DNA of 64,000 bases from NCBI GenBank assembly GCA_964455905.1, contig CAYVYN010000001.1:186001-250000 (forward strand), written 5' to 3'. Position numbers and translations under genes: made by a program. Below the pieces are notes generated by a model. That model searched no databases. It saw only the letters and a program-made list of their open reading frames with translations, and was not told the origin of the DNA. Shown here piece after piece: positions 1 through 8,636 of the stretch. This stretch comes from CAIJXB01 sp964455905 (GTDB lineage Bacteria; Chlamydiota; Chlamydiia; Chlamydiales; Rhabdochlamydiaceae). Position 1 is the first letter of the stretch. Every line of letters begins with the position of its first letter.

Positions 1-2041
1 AACCATCTCTTAGTATTCTAGCAGTCACCCTTTGCAGAAAATCATATTCATAGCTAACTGAAACTTGATCTGGATACAAAACTCTAATAAGCAATCCATT
101 TTTGTCGTATGTATACGATGAGCTTGTTCCATCTTGGTGAAGAATACGCAACGGTTTCTTTAAAAGATTATATTCTATAAAAGAATCCGTTTCTAAAAAT
201 GATTGATGTAAAAAACCATTTTTTTCAGTTTTACGCAAGCACTCCTTAAGAGAAGAAGTAATGTGATGCTTTTTTTGTAACCTGTTTTCGCTAAGGATTC
301 TTCGATTATGGACATCATATTTGTAATCTATTTTATATCTATATTCTTCATTAGCATCATAAATAAATTCGGTTTCAACAAAAAAATGATCGTTATAAGC
401 ATAATCTATTCTATAAAGCAATTTTTCTTCTTGCAATACAGGATCAAAATAAAATTCCCTCAGCTTTAAAGGAAGGCCTAAGTCCGGATGGATTTCATAT
501 TTTTTTATCTGGCGACAGGTAACACCTCTAGTGCTTTGTGAACTTTCATCTAAACCATCATCTATTATTTCTTGGACCAAAATATGATCCTCATCATAAA
601 CAAAAAACTCTCTAACAAGGATTTTATCTTCATTGGATGTCAATTTAGAGATAATTAAATCTGTTCCCTCTTTATAGCTATATTTATAAGAAATACCTGC
701 GCTTTTTTCATAAAGAAGCACTCCTGTTTTAGGATCGTACGCATAGAATTTAGAAATGGACTCAGCACCTTCTAAGGAGCCATCTTTTTGCACAAAAAAA
801 GTTCCTAAAACACTGCCAGTTAAATTCCCCCATACTGTTTCTTTAATAACGCGGCCTTGCGGGTCATATGAAAATGTTTTAGACAAAACCGGTTTATCTT
901 TTTCATAGCTCACTTTGGCGCAAAGAGAATTTTTCTTCCAAAAAAATTCCAAACGAGAGTTTTCTTGTCCTGACTCATCAAAATAGACTATTTTAATTAC
1001 TTTATTGTCCTTGTGATAATATCGAACAACTAAACCTTTAGCATCCTTCACATCTGTAAATTCTCTACCATAAGAAAATTCAGCGACTGGTACTTGTTCT
1101 TTGTTTTCGCCTAAGGATGCTTTTAAAAACTGTACTTTATTAGAACCTGAAAAGTAACCGGCTGTAAAATGGGTATTGTCTCCCCATCTCATTTGATGAA
1201 TTCGCGGAAAAGCACTTCCTTCACTTTTTGCGTATTTTAACTCTTCTTCTCTATAGCCATTACTTAATACCTGTTTTAAATAAGAGCCATCCTCTCCCAA
1301 TAAAGCGCTATAGCGTAAATATTTTTGATCTGATGTTTTTACTTCAAATAAAAGAGGCGAAGCCCCTTTATTTTTCACATCAAAGTGGACCCACGAATAC
1401 GTTTTAGAACCGGATGGATTTTTTAAATCAACATGAACTAACCTTCTTTCTTCATCATATGAGTAGCAAATTTGATGTTTCGAAGAAAGAATTTCTTTAG
1501 TTAAATGCCAGCAAGTAGAAACTGCAGGATCTTTGTCTTTCCCTAAATTTTCATAAATACGAAGACCACCCTTTGGTAATTTTAAAGTGATTTTCTTAGC
1601 TCTGGGATCAAAACTAAGAGTTTTCTCCTTATCTTCATCTTGATAATAAATAGAGCCAAAAAAATCTTCCTGCGCAAAAAAATATGTTCTAATCGTACCA
1701 CTTTCTTCGGGTAGATAAATTTTACTTTTTCTAATAGTGTCGCCTCGAACCATCAGCAAGGATGTATGAGGAAGCATATGCCATCCTCCTTCGACTAACC
1801 AACCACCCCGTAAGTCTTTTAGTTCTACATCAGTATTTTGCTCCAAGTCGCCTAAATAGGTTCGAGTCAAAGGAAAAGAGGCTACGCCTTTTACAACAGC
1901 ATCCTGTAAGCTTAAATTCAATTGTCCTGAAATGACATGAACATGTTGAAAAAAAGAAGGATCCTCTGATCCATCAAAAACAGAATCCCTACTGGCAAAT
2001 AAAATCCAGGGGAACAAAAAAAGAAAAATTAATTTAATCAC
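1..2041 (-). CDS. Exported RHS/YD-repeat family protein, 3' end outside window
   Basis: An open frame of about 680 codons runs leftward off the window edge, so the C-terminus is missing. The best start is GTG at 2041, because AGAAGG sits four bases upstream and translation gives a short signal peptide (MIKLIFLFLFPWILFA, then SRDSVF). An ATG at 2059 is in frame but has no ribosome-binding site and would put charged residues before the signal. The mature part carries many YD/RHS-type elements, for example Y-x-Y-D-x-x-G-R/L (SYDPQGRV, TYDKNGLL, EYDFLQRV), denser toward the missing end. RHS proteins form a large beta cage and often carry a variable C-terminal toxin or effector; that end is not visible, so no activity can be assigned. 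Translated by hand, so exact residues may contain small errors. Family call likely, role unknown. Confidence 0.75.
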   Translation of the reverse strand, partial: MIKLIFLFLFPWILFASRDSVFDGSEDPSFFQHVHVISGQLNLSLQDAVVKGVASFPLTRTYLGDLEQNTDVELKDLRGGWLVEGGWHMLPHTSLLMVRGDTIRKSKIYLPEESGTIRTYFFAQEDFFGSIYYQDEDKEKTLSFDPRAKKITLKLPKGGLRIYENLGKDKDPAVSTCWHLTKEILSSKHQICYSYDEERRLVHVDLKNPSGSKTYSWVHFDVKNKGASPLLFEVKTSDQKYLRYSALLGEDGSYLKQVLSNGYREEELKYAKSEGSAFPRIHQMRWGDNTHFTAGYFSGSNKVQFLKASLGENKEQVPVAEFSYGREFTDVKDAKGLVVRYYHKDNKVIKIVYFDESGQENSRLEFFWKKNSLCAKVSYEKDKPVLSKTFSYDPQGRVIKETVWGNLTGSVLGTFFVQKDGSLEGAESISKFYAYDPKTGVLLYEKSAGISYKYSYKEGTDLIISKLTSNEDKILVREFFVYDEDHILVQEIIDDGLDESSQSTRGVTCRQIKKYEIHPDLGLPLKLREFYFDPVLQEEKLLYRIDYAYNDHFFVETEFIYDANEEYRYKIDYKYDVHNRRILSENRLQKKHHITSSLKECLRKTEKNGFLHQSFLETDSFIEYNLLKKPLRILHQDGTSSSYTYDKNGLLIRVLYPDQVSVSYEYDFLQRVTARILRDG

Positions 2042-2059
2042 TATGCCTTCTTTATCCAT

Positions 2060-2362
2060 TTAATTGAAAAAAATCGCCTCTATTATGAAGACAATAGACA
2101 TTAATAAAAATGGCAAAAAAAACTTACTCATGCCTTCACACAAAAAAACTAACAAAGCACACGACTTAAAAAGAGCCTATCATTTCAGATAAAAACTTCA
2201 TAGAAATTCTTTAAACTCCTTTAACAAAAAGCCAACAAGACCTAAAAATTTAAAAGCGATTTTTTAGAAAAAAACAAACCACCTTTAAAATTTAAAAAAA
2301 TAGCCTTGTGTTTTTTTTTCATCTAGACTAAAAAAGCATTTTAACATAAAGGATTTCCCCTA
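2060..2362. other. AT-rich divergent intergenic region
   Basis: This 300-base stretch separates the leftward YD-repeat gene from the rightward pagL gene. I see no convincing gene, tRNA or strong hairpin. A weak promoter for pagL could be read as TTGTGT near 2307 with TAAAAA about 16 bases later, but homopolymer runs make this unreliable. Confidence 0.4.
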
Positions 2363-2857
2363 ATGAAACGTGCTCTTCTTTTTCTTACACTCCTAGGATC
2401 TCCGATTTTGTTAAAAAGTGAAGAATCTGCCCCCAAAATACCAAAACTGCTAAATATAGGAGCAGGGGTATACGATATTATTCACAACCCAAAAAACATT
2501 CTCCTACAAATAGAGTACAGATCTTTCATAAAAAAATGTCACTACTTACGACCTTTAGTCGGGCTTATGGGAACAGATAAAGCTTCTATATATGTTTATG
2601 GAGGCATTGCCGGCGATATATTTTTAGGAAAGTCTTTTGTTTTAACCCCAAGCTTTGCCCCTGGAATTTATTTTAAAGGTAAAGGAAAAGATCTACACTT
2701 CCCGTTGGAATTTAGATCTAGTATGGAAATTTCTTATATTTTACCAAACCAGGGAAGAATTGGAGCTCAATTTTATCATATTTCAAACGCTTCTTTAGGG
2801 CAAAAAAACCCAGGAGCAGAGGCTCTGGTGCTTTTTTATTCTATTCCTCTATTCTAA
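2363..2857 (+). CDS. pagL: Lipid A 3-O-deacylase, PagL family
   Basis: PagL is an outer-membrane beta-barrel hydrolase that removes the 3-O-linked acyl chain from lipid A. The 164-residue product starts with a signal peptide (about residues 1-19, ending near KSEES) and otherwise consists of alternating amphipathic strands ending in aromatic residues, as barrels do. The catalytic motif is clear: H139-x-S141-N-A with E153 twelve residues later. This is the His-Ser-Glu spacing of Pseudomonas PagL (H126, S128, E140). Length fits the family (about 150-180). The last nine bases overlap the convergent nnr gene. It implies that this organism remodels its lipid A; expression control cannot be judged. 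Family assignment is strong, activity inferred. Confidence 0.85.
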   Translation: MKRALLFLTLLGSPILLKSEESAPKIPKLLNIGAGVYDIIHNPKNILLQIEYRSFIKKCHYLRPLVGLMGTDKASIYVYGGIAGDIFLGKSFVLTPSFAPGIYFKGKGKDLHFPLEFRSSMEISYILPNQGRIGAQFYHISNASLGQKNPGAEALVLFYSIPLF

Positions 2858-4339
2858 GCTATCTACTATCTGCTTAAACGCTTTAGGAATATAGAGTAAT
2901 AAATCAGATGCTGTTAAGCAAAAAACAGTTTTATCTTCTACTACTAAATCACCTGCTAATCCATGTAAAAAACACCCCAACACAGCGACCTCTAGCATAG
3001 GTAACTTATGAGCCAACAAACCTCCCAAAATCCCAGATAAAACATCACCAGTTCCAGCTTTAGCCATGCCAGGATTTCCAAAAGGAAGAATATAAGGAAG
3101 TTCGCCCTCCTGAAACAGAAAATTAGGAGCACCTTTTACAAGCATAAAAACTTTTTTTTCTTGAACATAGTTTTGACACTGCTCTAAAAAAGAACCTTCA
3201 TTTGAATCAGTCTTAAGAAGTCTCTGCAACTCCCCTAAATGAGGTGTAAGAAGAGCATTCCTGGGAAGTGTAAAAAAAGGTCTTTCAGAAAGAAAAAATA
3301 GAGCATCTGCATCAATTACAGCAGGAACAACACACGCACTTAACACCTTCTCGATCAAACGAAACGAACCATCCTCACGTCCCATTCCAGGCCCTATTAC
3401 AAGAGCTGAAGCCCTCTTCATTTCATTAAATAGGGAGTCTACTGAAGAGTCTTTTATCACATCTAGTCCTGCTAAAACAGAACTTTGTTCACATCCTTCA
3501 GGGTAAAACCAACGAACAATTCCAGCTCCAGATCGTAAAGCTGCCTGGGAAACTAAAGCTCCAGCGCCCATCATAGCTTTACTGCCTGCAATTGCTAACA
3601 GATAGCCTACTTTATATTTATTTTGTGTTCGAAAAGAAATAGGCAAAATAGTTTGCATTCCACCTTTTTGAACTAGAAAAGCTACAGGCTCTATATTCTC
3701 ATAATACTTTGAAGGAAGTCCAAACTTACCTTCAACGAGCTCTCCGGTATGATTCCATCCGTCTGCTAAGAAAAAACCAATCTTGGGAAATTCCAAATAG
3801 ACAGTAGAACTCGCAAAAATAGCGACAGTGCCCACTTGGCCAGTATCCCCGCAAACACCGGAAGGAATATCAACAGCTATAATAGGAAGCTTCGTAGAAT
3901 TAGCCCAAGAAATAGCTTCAGCTAAAACTCCTTCAGCCTTACCTTTAAATCCTGTTCCAACAAGACCATCTATGAGCACTCCTTCAAAAACATCAGTCCT
4001 AGAGCAAATTTTACCCCCAGCTTCTAAAAATCGATTTAGCTGTTTTAAACAAAGAGGCGAGCATTCATTAGGACTGTAAAACGAAAGAGCTTGAACAAAA
4101 ACTCCCCTATTTAAAAGGTGTATACCACAAACATACGCATCACCTGCATTATTCCCTTTACCAGGTAAAAGAGTGACTCGTTGGGAGCCTTTTTTTTGAG
4201 CTAAAAACCGCTCGACAAAATCAGCAACAGACACCCCTGCAAATTCCATAAATTCTAGTTCATTACAGCCATCAGCTAAAGCAGATTTTTCTATCTCTAC
4301 CATTTTTTCGATAGAAAGCACTTTTTGCTTTTGAATCAT
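2849..4339 (-). CDS. nnr: Bifunctional NAD(P)H-hydrate epimerase/dehydratase
   Basis: Repairs damaged, hydrated NADH and NADPH in the cytoplasm. The N-terminal half (about 1-215) is the YjeF_N epimerase domain, with LPGKGNNAGDAYV and later VDIPSGVCGDTG. The C-terminal half (about 230-496) is the ribokinase-like ADP/ATP-dependent dehydratase with LLAIAGSKAMMGAGAL, LTPHLGEL and the nucleotide-binding AGTGDVLSGILGGLL. At 496 residues it matches fused bacterial Nnr proteins such as E. coli YjeF. Its ATG overlaps the stop of gpsA by an ATGA junction, so the two are translationally coupled. It overlaps pagL tail to tail by nine bases. Confidence 0.92.
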   Translation of the reverse strand: MIQKQKVLSIEKMVEIEKSALADGCNELEFMEFAGVSVADFVERFLAQKKGSQRVTLLPGKGNNAGDAYVCGIHLLNRGVFVQALSFYSPNECSPLCLKQLNRFLEAGGKICSRTDVFEGVLIDGLVGTGFKGKAEGVLAEAISWANSTKLPIIAVDIPSGVCGDTGQVGTVAIFASSTVYLEFPKIGFFLADGWNHTGELVEGKFGLPSKYYENIEPVAFLVQKGGMQTILPISFRTQNKYKVGYLLAIAGSKAMMGAGALVSQAALRSGAGIVRWFYPEGCEQSSVLAGLDVIKDSSVDSLFNEMKRASALVIGPGMGREDGSFRLIEKVLSACVVPAVIDADALFFLSERPFFTLPRNALLTPHLGELQRLLKTDSNEGSFLEQCQNYVQEKKVFMLVKGAPNFLFQEGELPYILPFGNPGMAKAGTGDVLSGILGGLLAHKLPMLEVAVLGCFLHGLAGDLVVEDKTVFCLTASDLLLYIPKAFKQIVDSLE

Positions 4340-5334
4340 AAACTCTCTTCTTTAATAGCCCTTTGGAGTAAAGATCTCACAGCCTCTCGAGGATCAAGTC
4401 CTTGATATAAAATCGCATAAACAGCTTCTGTAATAGGCACTGGTATATCCGCTTTTTTTCCTAGTTGCAAAGCAGAAACACAGGTATAAGCGCCCTCTAC
4501 AACCATACCAATCTTTTCCTTAGCACTTTCTGCATCAAGACCCTCTACAATCAAATGTCCAAAAGAGTAATTACGACTAAATTTGGAAAGACATGTTACA
4601 CAAAGATCTCCGAGGCCCGACAGCCCTGTTAAAGTTTCAGACCTACAACCTTTTACCATAGCTAACTTGCGAATTTCATGAAGTCCTCTTGTCATAAGAG
4701 CTGCTTTGGTATTATCTCCAAAACCAAGACCATCCGAAAGACCACATGCAATAGCTATAATATTTTTCATAGCACCACCAAAAGCTACACCGTTTAAATC
4801 TGCATTAGGATAAACCCGGAAAAACGGAGTAGAAAAGACATCGGCTATTATTGATTTTAATTCTGGGTCATAAGATGCGCTAACCACTGAAGTCGGTAGC
4901 TTTTGAACAACCTCTTCTGCGTGGCTCGGACCACTAAGGTACCCAACTCTATTTCTCACACCTTCTCCAAAAACTTCTAAAACAACTTCATGAAGTAAAA
5001 GACCACTATTTTGCTCTATCCCCTTAGAGGTCATAATAAAAGGACACGAAACGCCACCCTCAGCCAAGACTTGCTCAAAAACCGGACGAATACCCATCGA
5101 AGTAACCGATTCTATAATCAAATCAGCTCCTTCTAAAGCTTCTTTTAAATTTGATGTCACCTTCAAAGAATCAACAGCCTTATAGTGCGGTAATTTAGGA
5201 TGTTCTTTTTTGTGATGCAATACTTTTGCAAAGTCGTCATTAGCGGTCCAAAGAGTCACCTCGTGTCCTTTTTCTGCTAATAAAGAAGCCAAGGCAAATC
5301 CCCAACTTCCAGCACCTAAATACCCAATACGCAT
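4336..5334 (-). CDS. gpsA: Glycerol-3-phosphate dehydrogenase [NAD(P)+]
   Basis: Reduces dihydroxyacetone phosphate to sn-glycerol 3-phosphate, the backbone for phospholipid synthesis. The 332-residue protein begins with a Rossmann dinucleotide loop (YLGAGSWGFALASLLA) and carries the catalytic-lysine segment FGGAMKNIIAIACG and the conserved LTGLSGLGDLCVTC segment. I place the start at the ATG at 5334, preceded by AAGGGG at good spacing; a longer frame from a TTG at 5352 adds six residues that GpsA proteins do not have. It lies between the UDP-sugar pyrophosphorylase gene and nnr in one - strand operon. As I recall, gpsA is also next to a UDPGP gene in C. trachomatis, which supports orthology. 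Confidence 0.93.
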   Translation of the reverse strand: MRIGYLGAGSWGFALASLLAEKGHEVTLWTANDDFAKVLHHKKEHPKLPHYKAVDSLKVTSNLKEALEGADLIIESVTSMGIRPVFEQVLAEGGVSCPFIMTSKGIEQNSGLLLHEVVLEVFGEGVRNRVGYLSGPSHAEEVVQKLPTSVVSASYDPELKSIIADVFSTPFFRVYPNADLNGVAFGGAMKNIIAIACGLSDGLGFGDNTKAALMTRGLHEIRKLAMVKGCRSETLTGLSGLGDLCVTCLSKFSRNYSFGHLIVEGLDAESAKEKIGMVVEGAYTCVSALQLGKKADIPVPITEAVYAILYQGLDPREAVRSLLQRAIKEESL

Positions 5335-5361
5335 GTATCCCCTTCCTATCAATTTAAAATT

Positions 5362-6573
5362 CTAAAAACCACTATAATCAACATATTCCCCTTCTTTCCA
5401 ATCCTTTTTTTCCATTAAAGACTGCTGCGCAGCCTTTGAATAATAAAAAGCTAAAGAAAGCTCAAAAACATCTACCGGAGCATCTTTCCCCGTAAGTTCC
5501 TTATATACCTTTCTATCTAAAGCCAAAAGATCTTTTTTTACCGAAAAAAAACTATCTTCTCCTATCTCATTTTTAAGAGGACTAAAACAGGTCTCCCTAG
5601 GCTCGATAAAAACCCCTATTTTATTTGTAAAAAGAAAAACATCAAAAAGAAATCTTTCAAACTTCCAAAAAGAAACAGAACCCATCTTTTTACGAACAAC
5701 ATGCCAAGGCTGTTTTTCTTTTACTCCCTGTAAAAAAGAAATAAACTCCATTTTGAAACAATAAAAACCTATGTTTGCGAATGGAAAAGAAAGGTTCACA
5801 TTATGCTCACCATATTCTACAACTCTAAGACTTCCTTGATCAGAAACTAAAAGTCCAACCTTCTCTTGTTGAGATTTTCTCTCAACACTCTTCAAAGAAA
5901 CATCAACTTTTTTTTCAACATGAAACCCTAAAAAAAGAGGATCAAAAGGCTCTGCCAAAGGATTATCTATAGGAATTACGGTTAAATGCTCTATTCCCTT
6001 GTCTTTAAAAAGAGCAAATAGCTTCGACTGATAAAAAAGACGTAGAGCATCTCCGTTACCACTCGGACCTTTAAGAAGATCCCCAGCGTTAGATAAAAGC
6101 CAATCTTCTTCACCCTCTGGTTCTATCGAAACAAAAGGAAGATCTTCTTGTGTAAAAAAAAACACTTGATCTTCATCTAGCCCAAACCAAGAGTTCTTTT
6201 TTAAAAAAGAAACTGTTTCTTGATGATTTATCGTAGAGGTCATCACAGCAACACAAAATTTTTTACGATATAGTAATTCGGCATAAAAGATTTTTTCAAA
6301 AAGAATTTGAAATAAACTTTTCTCCTTAACCAGGGAGACGCCTAAAGTTCCTTTTGGAACAGCTTTTCCGACCCTAGAACCTTGCCCCCCAGCCAAAATC
6401 AAACAAGCCACTTTGCCTTCTTTTAAAAAGGTTTCTCCTGTTAATCTCACAGTTTCTGCAGAAGACGAAAAAAAAACGTCCTCCCAAGGAGTGTAGTTAA
6501 AATTTTCTTTTTTTTTGTTTTGTCGAAGAATATTTCTTTGCCAAAGAAGTAAAGAAGGTGCTGTTTCTAGCAT
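5362..6573 (-). CDS. UDPGP-family UDP-sugar pyrophosphorylase
   Basis: A member of the eukaryote-like UDPGP family, which makes UDP-glucose or UDP-N-acetylglucosamine from UTP and sugar 1-phosphate. The nucleotide-binding signature is present near residues 58-75 (LILAGGQGSRVGKAVPKGTL). Further family landmarks are VAVMTSTINHQET, GPSGNGDALRLFYQS and PIDNPLAEP (metal/UTP site). The 403 residues are shorter than eukaryotic UGP/AGX (about 480-520), as in other chlamydial versions. Sugar specificity cannot be decided from sequence. It sits upstream of gpsA and downstream of the heptosyltransferase, so it may feed nucleotide sugar to envelope glycan synthesis. Confidence 0.85.
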   Translation of the reverse strand: MLETAPSLLLWQRNILRQNKKKENFNYTPWEDVFFSSSAETVRLTGETFLKEGKVACLILAGGQGSRVGKAVPKGTLGVSLVKEKSLFQILFEKIFYAELLYRKKFCVAVMTSTINHQETVSFLKKNSWFGLDEDQVFFFTQEDLPFVSIEPEGEEDWLLSNAGDLLKGPSGNGDALRLFYQSKLFALFKDKGIEHLTVIPIDNPLAEPFDPLFLGFHVEKKVDVSLKSVERKSQQEKVGLLVSDQGSLRVVEYGEHNVNLSFPFANIGFYCFKMEFISFLQGVKEKQPWHVVRKKMGSVSFWKFERFLFDVFLFTNKIGVFIEPRETCFSPLKNEIGEDSFFSVKKDLLALDRKVYKELTGKDAPVDVFELSLAFYYSKAAQQSLMEKKDWKEGEYVDYSGF

Positions 6574-6595
6574 AAACTCTGCTTATCCTTATTTT

Positions 6596-7663
6596 TTAAG
6601 GAGTTATAGAAAGTTTACTTTTAGATCTATCTAATAAGCCATGAATAGAATTTAAAACTTCCTCTGATCCGATTTGAGTCATGCACCTAAAATCAATGGG
6701 GCAAGTCCTTCTATAACAAGGAGAGCAGGGCACCTGTTTTTGAACTACAAGACCACTTTTATAAGGCCCTGTTATGACAGAACTTGTTGATCCAAAAAGA
6801 GCGACAACAGGTGTGTCAAAAGCTCCAGCGATATGCATAGGACCACTATCATTAGTCAATAAAACGTCACAAACAGAAATTAATGACGCTAACTCTCTTA
6901 AAGAAGTAAGGCCTGCCATGTTAATTACACGAGGAGACAATCCTTGACAAATTTCTTTTACAAGATCAGCAGTGACCAAATCGCCAAAATAAACAACTAT
7001 AATGCTTTTATCTTCTAAAAGACGCTGTGTAACCTCTCTAAATCGCTCTGGCAACCAACACTTAGCCGATCCATAAGCAGCTCCTGGATTAATTCCCACA
7101 ATACGATGAGAACCAAGAACTCCATGCTGACTGAGTAAATTTTTAATTTGTTTAACTTCCTCTTCACTTAAATACAACTTAGGTTTTGTATTAGAAGGCT
7201 CTATCCCTAAAGGACGAAGCAACTCTTTATATGTAATAACAAGATGCTGCTTTGAGGTTTTTTTTGATTTAACTAAAGGATGCGTCAATAAAAAATTTCT
7301 ACCAAACGATTCATATCCAATTCTATACTGGACTTTTCCCTGCCAAAACCACCATGCAGAAGAAAAAGATTCAGGCAAAATAATGCCCAAATCATATTTA
7401 CCATTTTGCAATCTATCCAGAATTCTTTTTTTTTCCTCTCTTCTTATAAGCCTAGACGATTTAACAAAAGAAAAAATTTCATCAATATCAGGAGATTCTA
7501 AAAGAAGCTCTCCTATAGGAGATCTACACATCGCAGTAATAGATGCTTCAGGGAATCTGGATCTAAGATCTTTTAAAATGGGAGTCGCCATTACCAAATC
7601 GCCTACCCAATTCGGCATTCTTACAATAATATTTTTCGGTCTAAACTGTACTAAGTCAATCAT
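6596..7663 (-). CDS. waaF: Glycosyltransferase family 9, LPS heptosyltransferase II-like
   Basis: GT9 enzymes add heptose from ADP-heptose to the LPS inner core at the cytoplasmic face of the inner membrane. The 355-residue protein shows the N-terminal acceptor-domain signature IIVRMPNWVGDLVMATPILKD, the interdomain GINPGAAYGSAKCWLPERF and the donor-site stretch TNDSGPMHIAGAFDTPVVALFGST. These match WaaF (RfaF) in order and spacing. Cysteines near the end (PCSPCYRRTCP) are also typical of the family. It has no signal peptide, unlike other glycosyltransferases in this window. It is the first gene of the - strand run ending in nnr. Which core heptose it adds is not decided by sequence. Confidence 0.85.
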   Translation of the reverse strand: MIDLVQFRPKNIIVRMPNWVGDLVMATPILKDLRSRFPEASITAMCRSPIGELLLESPDIDEIFSFVKSSRLIRREEKKRILDRLQNGKYDLGIILPESFSSAWWFWQGKVQYRIGYESFGRNFLLTHPLVKSKKTSKQHLVITYKELLRPLGIEPSNTKPKLYLSEEEVKQIKNLLSQHGVLGSHRIVGINPGAAYGSAKCWLPERFREVTQRLLEDKSIIVVYFGDLVTADLVKEICQGLSPRVINMAGLTSLRELASLISVCDVLLTNDSGPMHIAGAFDTPVVALFGSTSSVITGPYKSGLVVQKQVPCSPCYRRTCPIDFRCMTQIGSEEVLNSIHGLLDRSKSKLSITP

Positions 7664-7761
7664 AAGATAGCTAAATTAAAGAGTTTTCTCTGATTCTATA
7701 GAAACTCCTAATTACCGTCTATACAGAAACTCCTTCAATTCAAAGAGAATAATCCATCAAC

Positions 7762-7798
7762 TTATTTTATTTTATCGATAAAAAATAAAATAAAATAA
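7762..7798. repeat. Perfect 14-bp AT-only inverted repeat
   Basis: TTATTTTATTTTAT at 7762-7775 is exactly complementary to ATAAAATAAAATAA at 7785-7798, with a nine-base loop (CGATAAAAA). It lies about 100 bases upstream of waaF and 310 bases upstream of ruvC. It has no GC core, so it is not a classical terminator; it may be a melting-prone or protein-bound element of the divergent promoter region. Confidence 0.6.
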
Positions 7799-7962
7799 TA
7801 TACACTCATTGAAATTAACGCTGAACAAATGATGTCATTCCAATCGACAGAAACAAGACCTTATATAAATCTTTTCTAGGCTTCATCCTCAAAAAATTCT
7901 TGGGCAGAAGATGAACCAAAAATACAAAATTTCGAAAGTAAAGCCGTGTTTATCTCTATTTT

Positions 7963-7978
7963 TAAATCTTGAGATTTA
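7963..7978. promoter_or_regulatory. Operator-like palindrome with overlapping -35 element
   Basis: TAAATCTTGAGATTTA is a dyad with 7-base arms and a 2-base centre. Its middle contains TTGAGA (7969-7974), a fair -35 hexamer; seventeen bases later comes ACTAAT (7992-7997), four of six matches to TATAAT. A repressor bound to the dyad would cover the -35 box. The start of ruvC is about 115 bases downstream. Pattern match only. Confidence 0.35.
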
Positions 7979-8111
7979 CATGTATCAAAAAACTAATCTC
8001 TTGATATAAGAGCCATCTGTATTCTCCAATCTAAAAAGGAAATTAAATAGTTCTTTTCATTTACTCTCTTCTATAGCAAACTTGTATTAACAAGGGAAAA
8101 CAGCTAAGTTC

Positions 8112-8636
8112 ATGACCTCATCAAACCATAAATCGATTACTATATTTGGCATCGATCCAGGAACTTGTATTACCGGATACGGCGTGATTTCTTACTCCCA
8201 TCATAAACAGATAGCTCTAGATTATGGATGCATCAAACCTCCCAAAAATACGCCTCTTTCCAATCGCTACTTAATTATTTTTGAAGCACTCATGGAACTT
8301 ATCCAAAAACATAAGCCCGATGCCATTGCGATAGAATCTCAATTTGTAGCAAAAAACCCATCCAGCACCATAAAACTAGGGATGGCAAAGGGAATGGCAA
8401 TTTTAGCTGCAACAAAACATCAAGTACCTATTTATGAATATTCACCTAAAAAAGCAAAACTCTCGGTGGTAGGAAAAGGGTCCGCAAGTAAAGAACAGGT
8501 ACAAAAAATGATGCAAATTTTATTTAATCTACCCCTTCCTCCAGAACCAGAAGATGCGGCAGATGCTCTTGCTTTAGCTCTTTGCCACGGGCACACTCTA
8601 CACACTAACAACTATCTACAAGGAACCTCTTTATGA
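8112..8636 (+). CDS. ruvC: Holliday junction resolvase RuvC
   Basis: Endonuclease that cuts Holliday junctions symmetrically at the end of homologous recombination, working with RuvAB. The 174-residue protein keeps the four acidic metal ligands in their usual contexts: D in FGIDPGTCITGYG, E in IESQFVAKNP, and the paired Asp in PEDAADALALALCHGH. Length is that of the family. It is the first gene of a + strand DNA/RNA maintenance operon (ruvC-ruvA-mnmE-nth); its stop overlaps the ruvA start as ATGA. No ruvB is in the window. Confidence 0.93.
   Translation: MTSSNHKSITIFGIDPGTCITGYGVISYSHHKQIALDYGCIKPPKNTPLSNRYLIIFEALMELIQKHKPDAIAIESQFVAKNPSSTIKLGMAKGMAILAATKHQVPIYEYSPKKAKLSVVGKGSASKEQVQKMMQILFNLPLPPEPEDAADALALALCHGHTLHTNNYLQGTSL

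Larger units (their letters stand above)
7664..8111. other. Divergent intergenic region between waaF and ruvC
   Basis: A 448-base stretch with no credible gene or tRNA. It contains an AT-only perfect hairpin (7762-7798), a 16-base operator-like palindrome (7963-7978) and a possible promoter for the ruvC operon, each listed separately. It presumably holds both divergent promoters. Confidence 0.5.
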
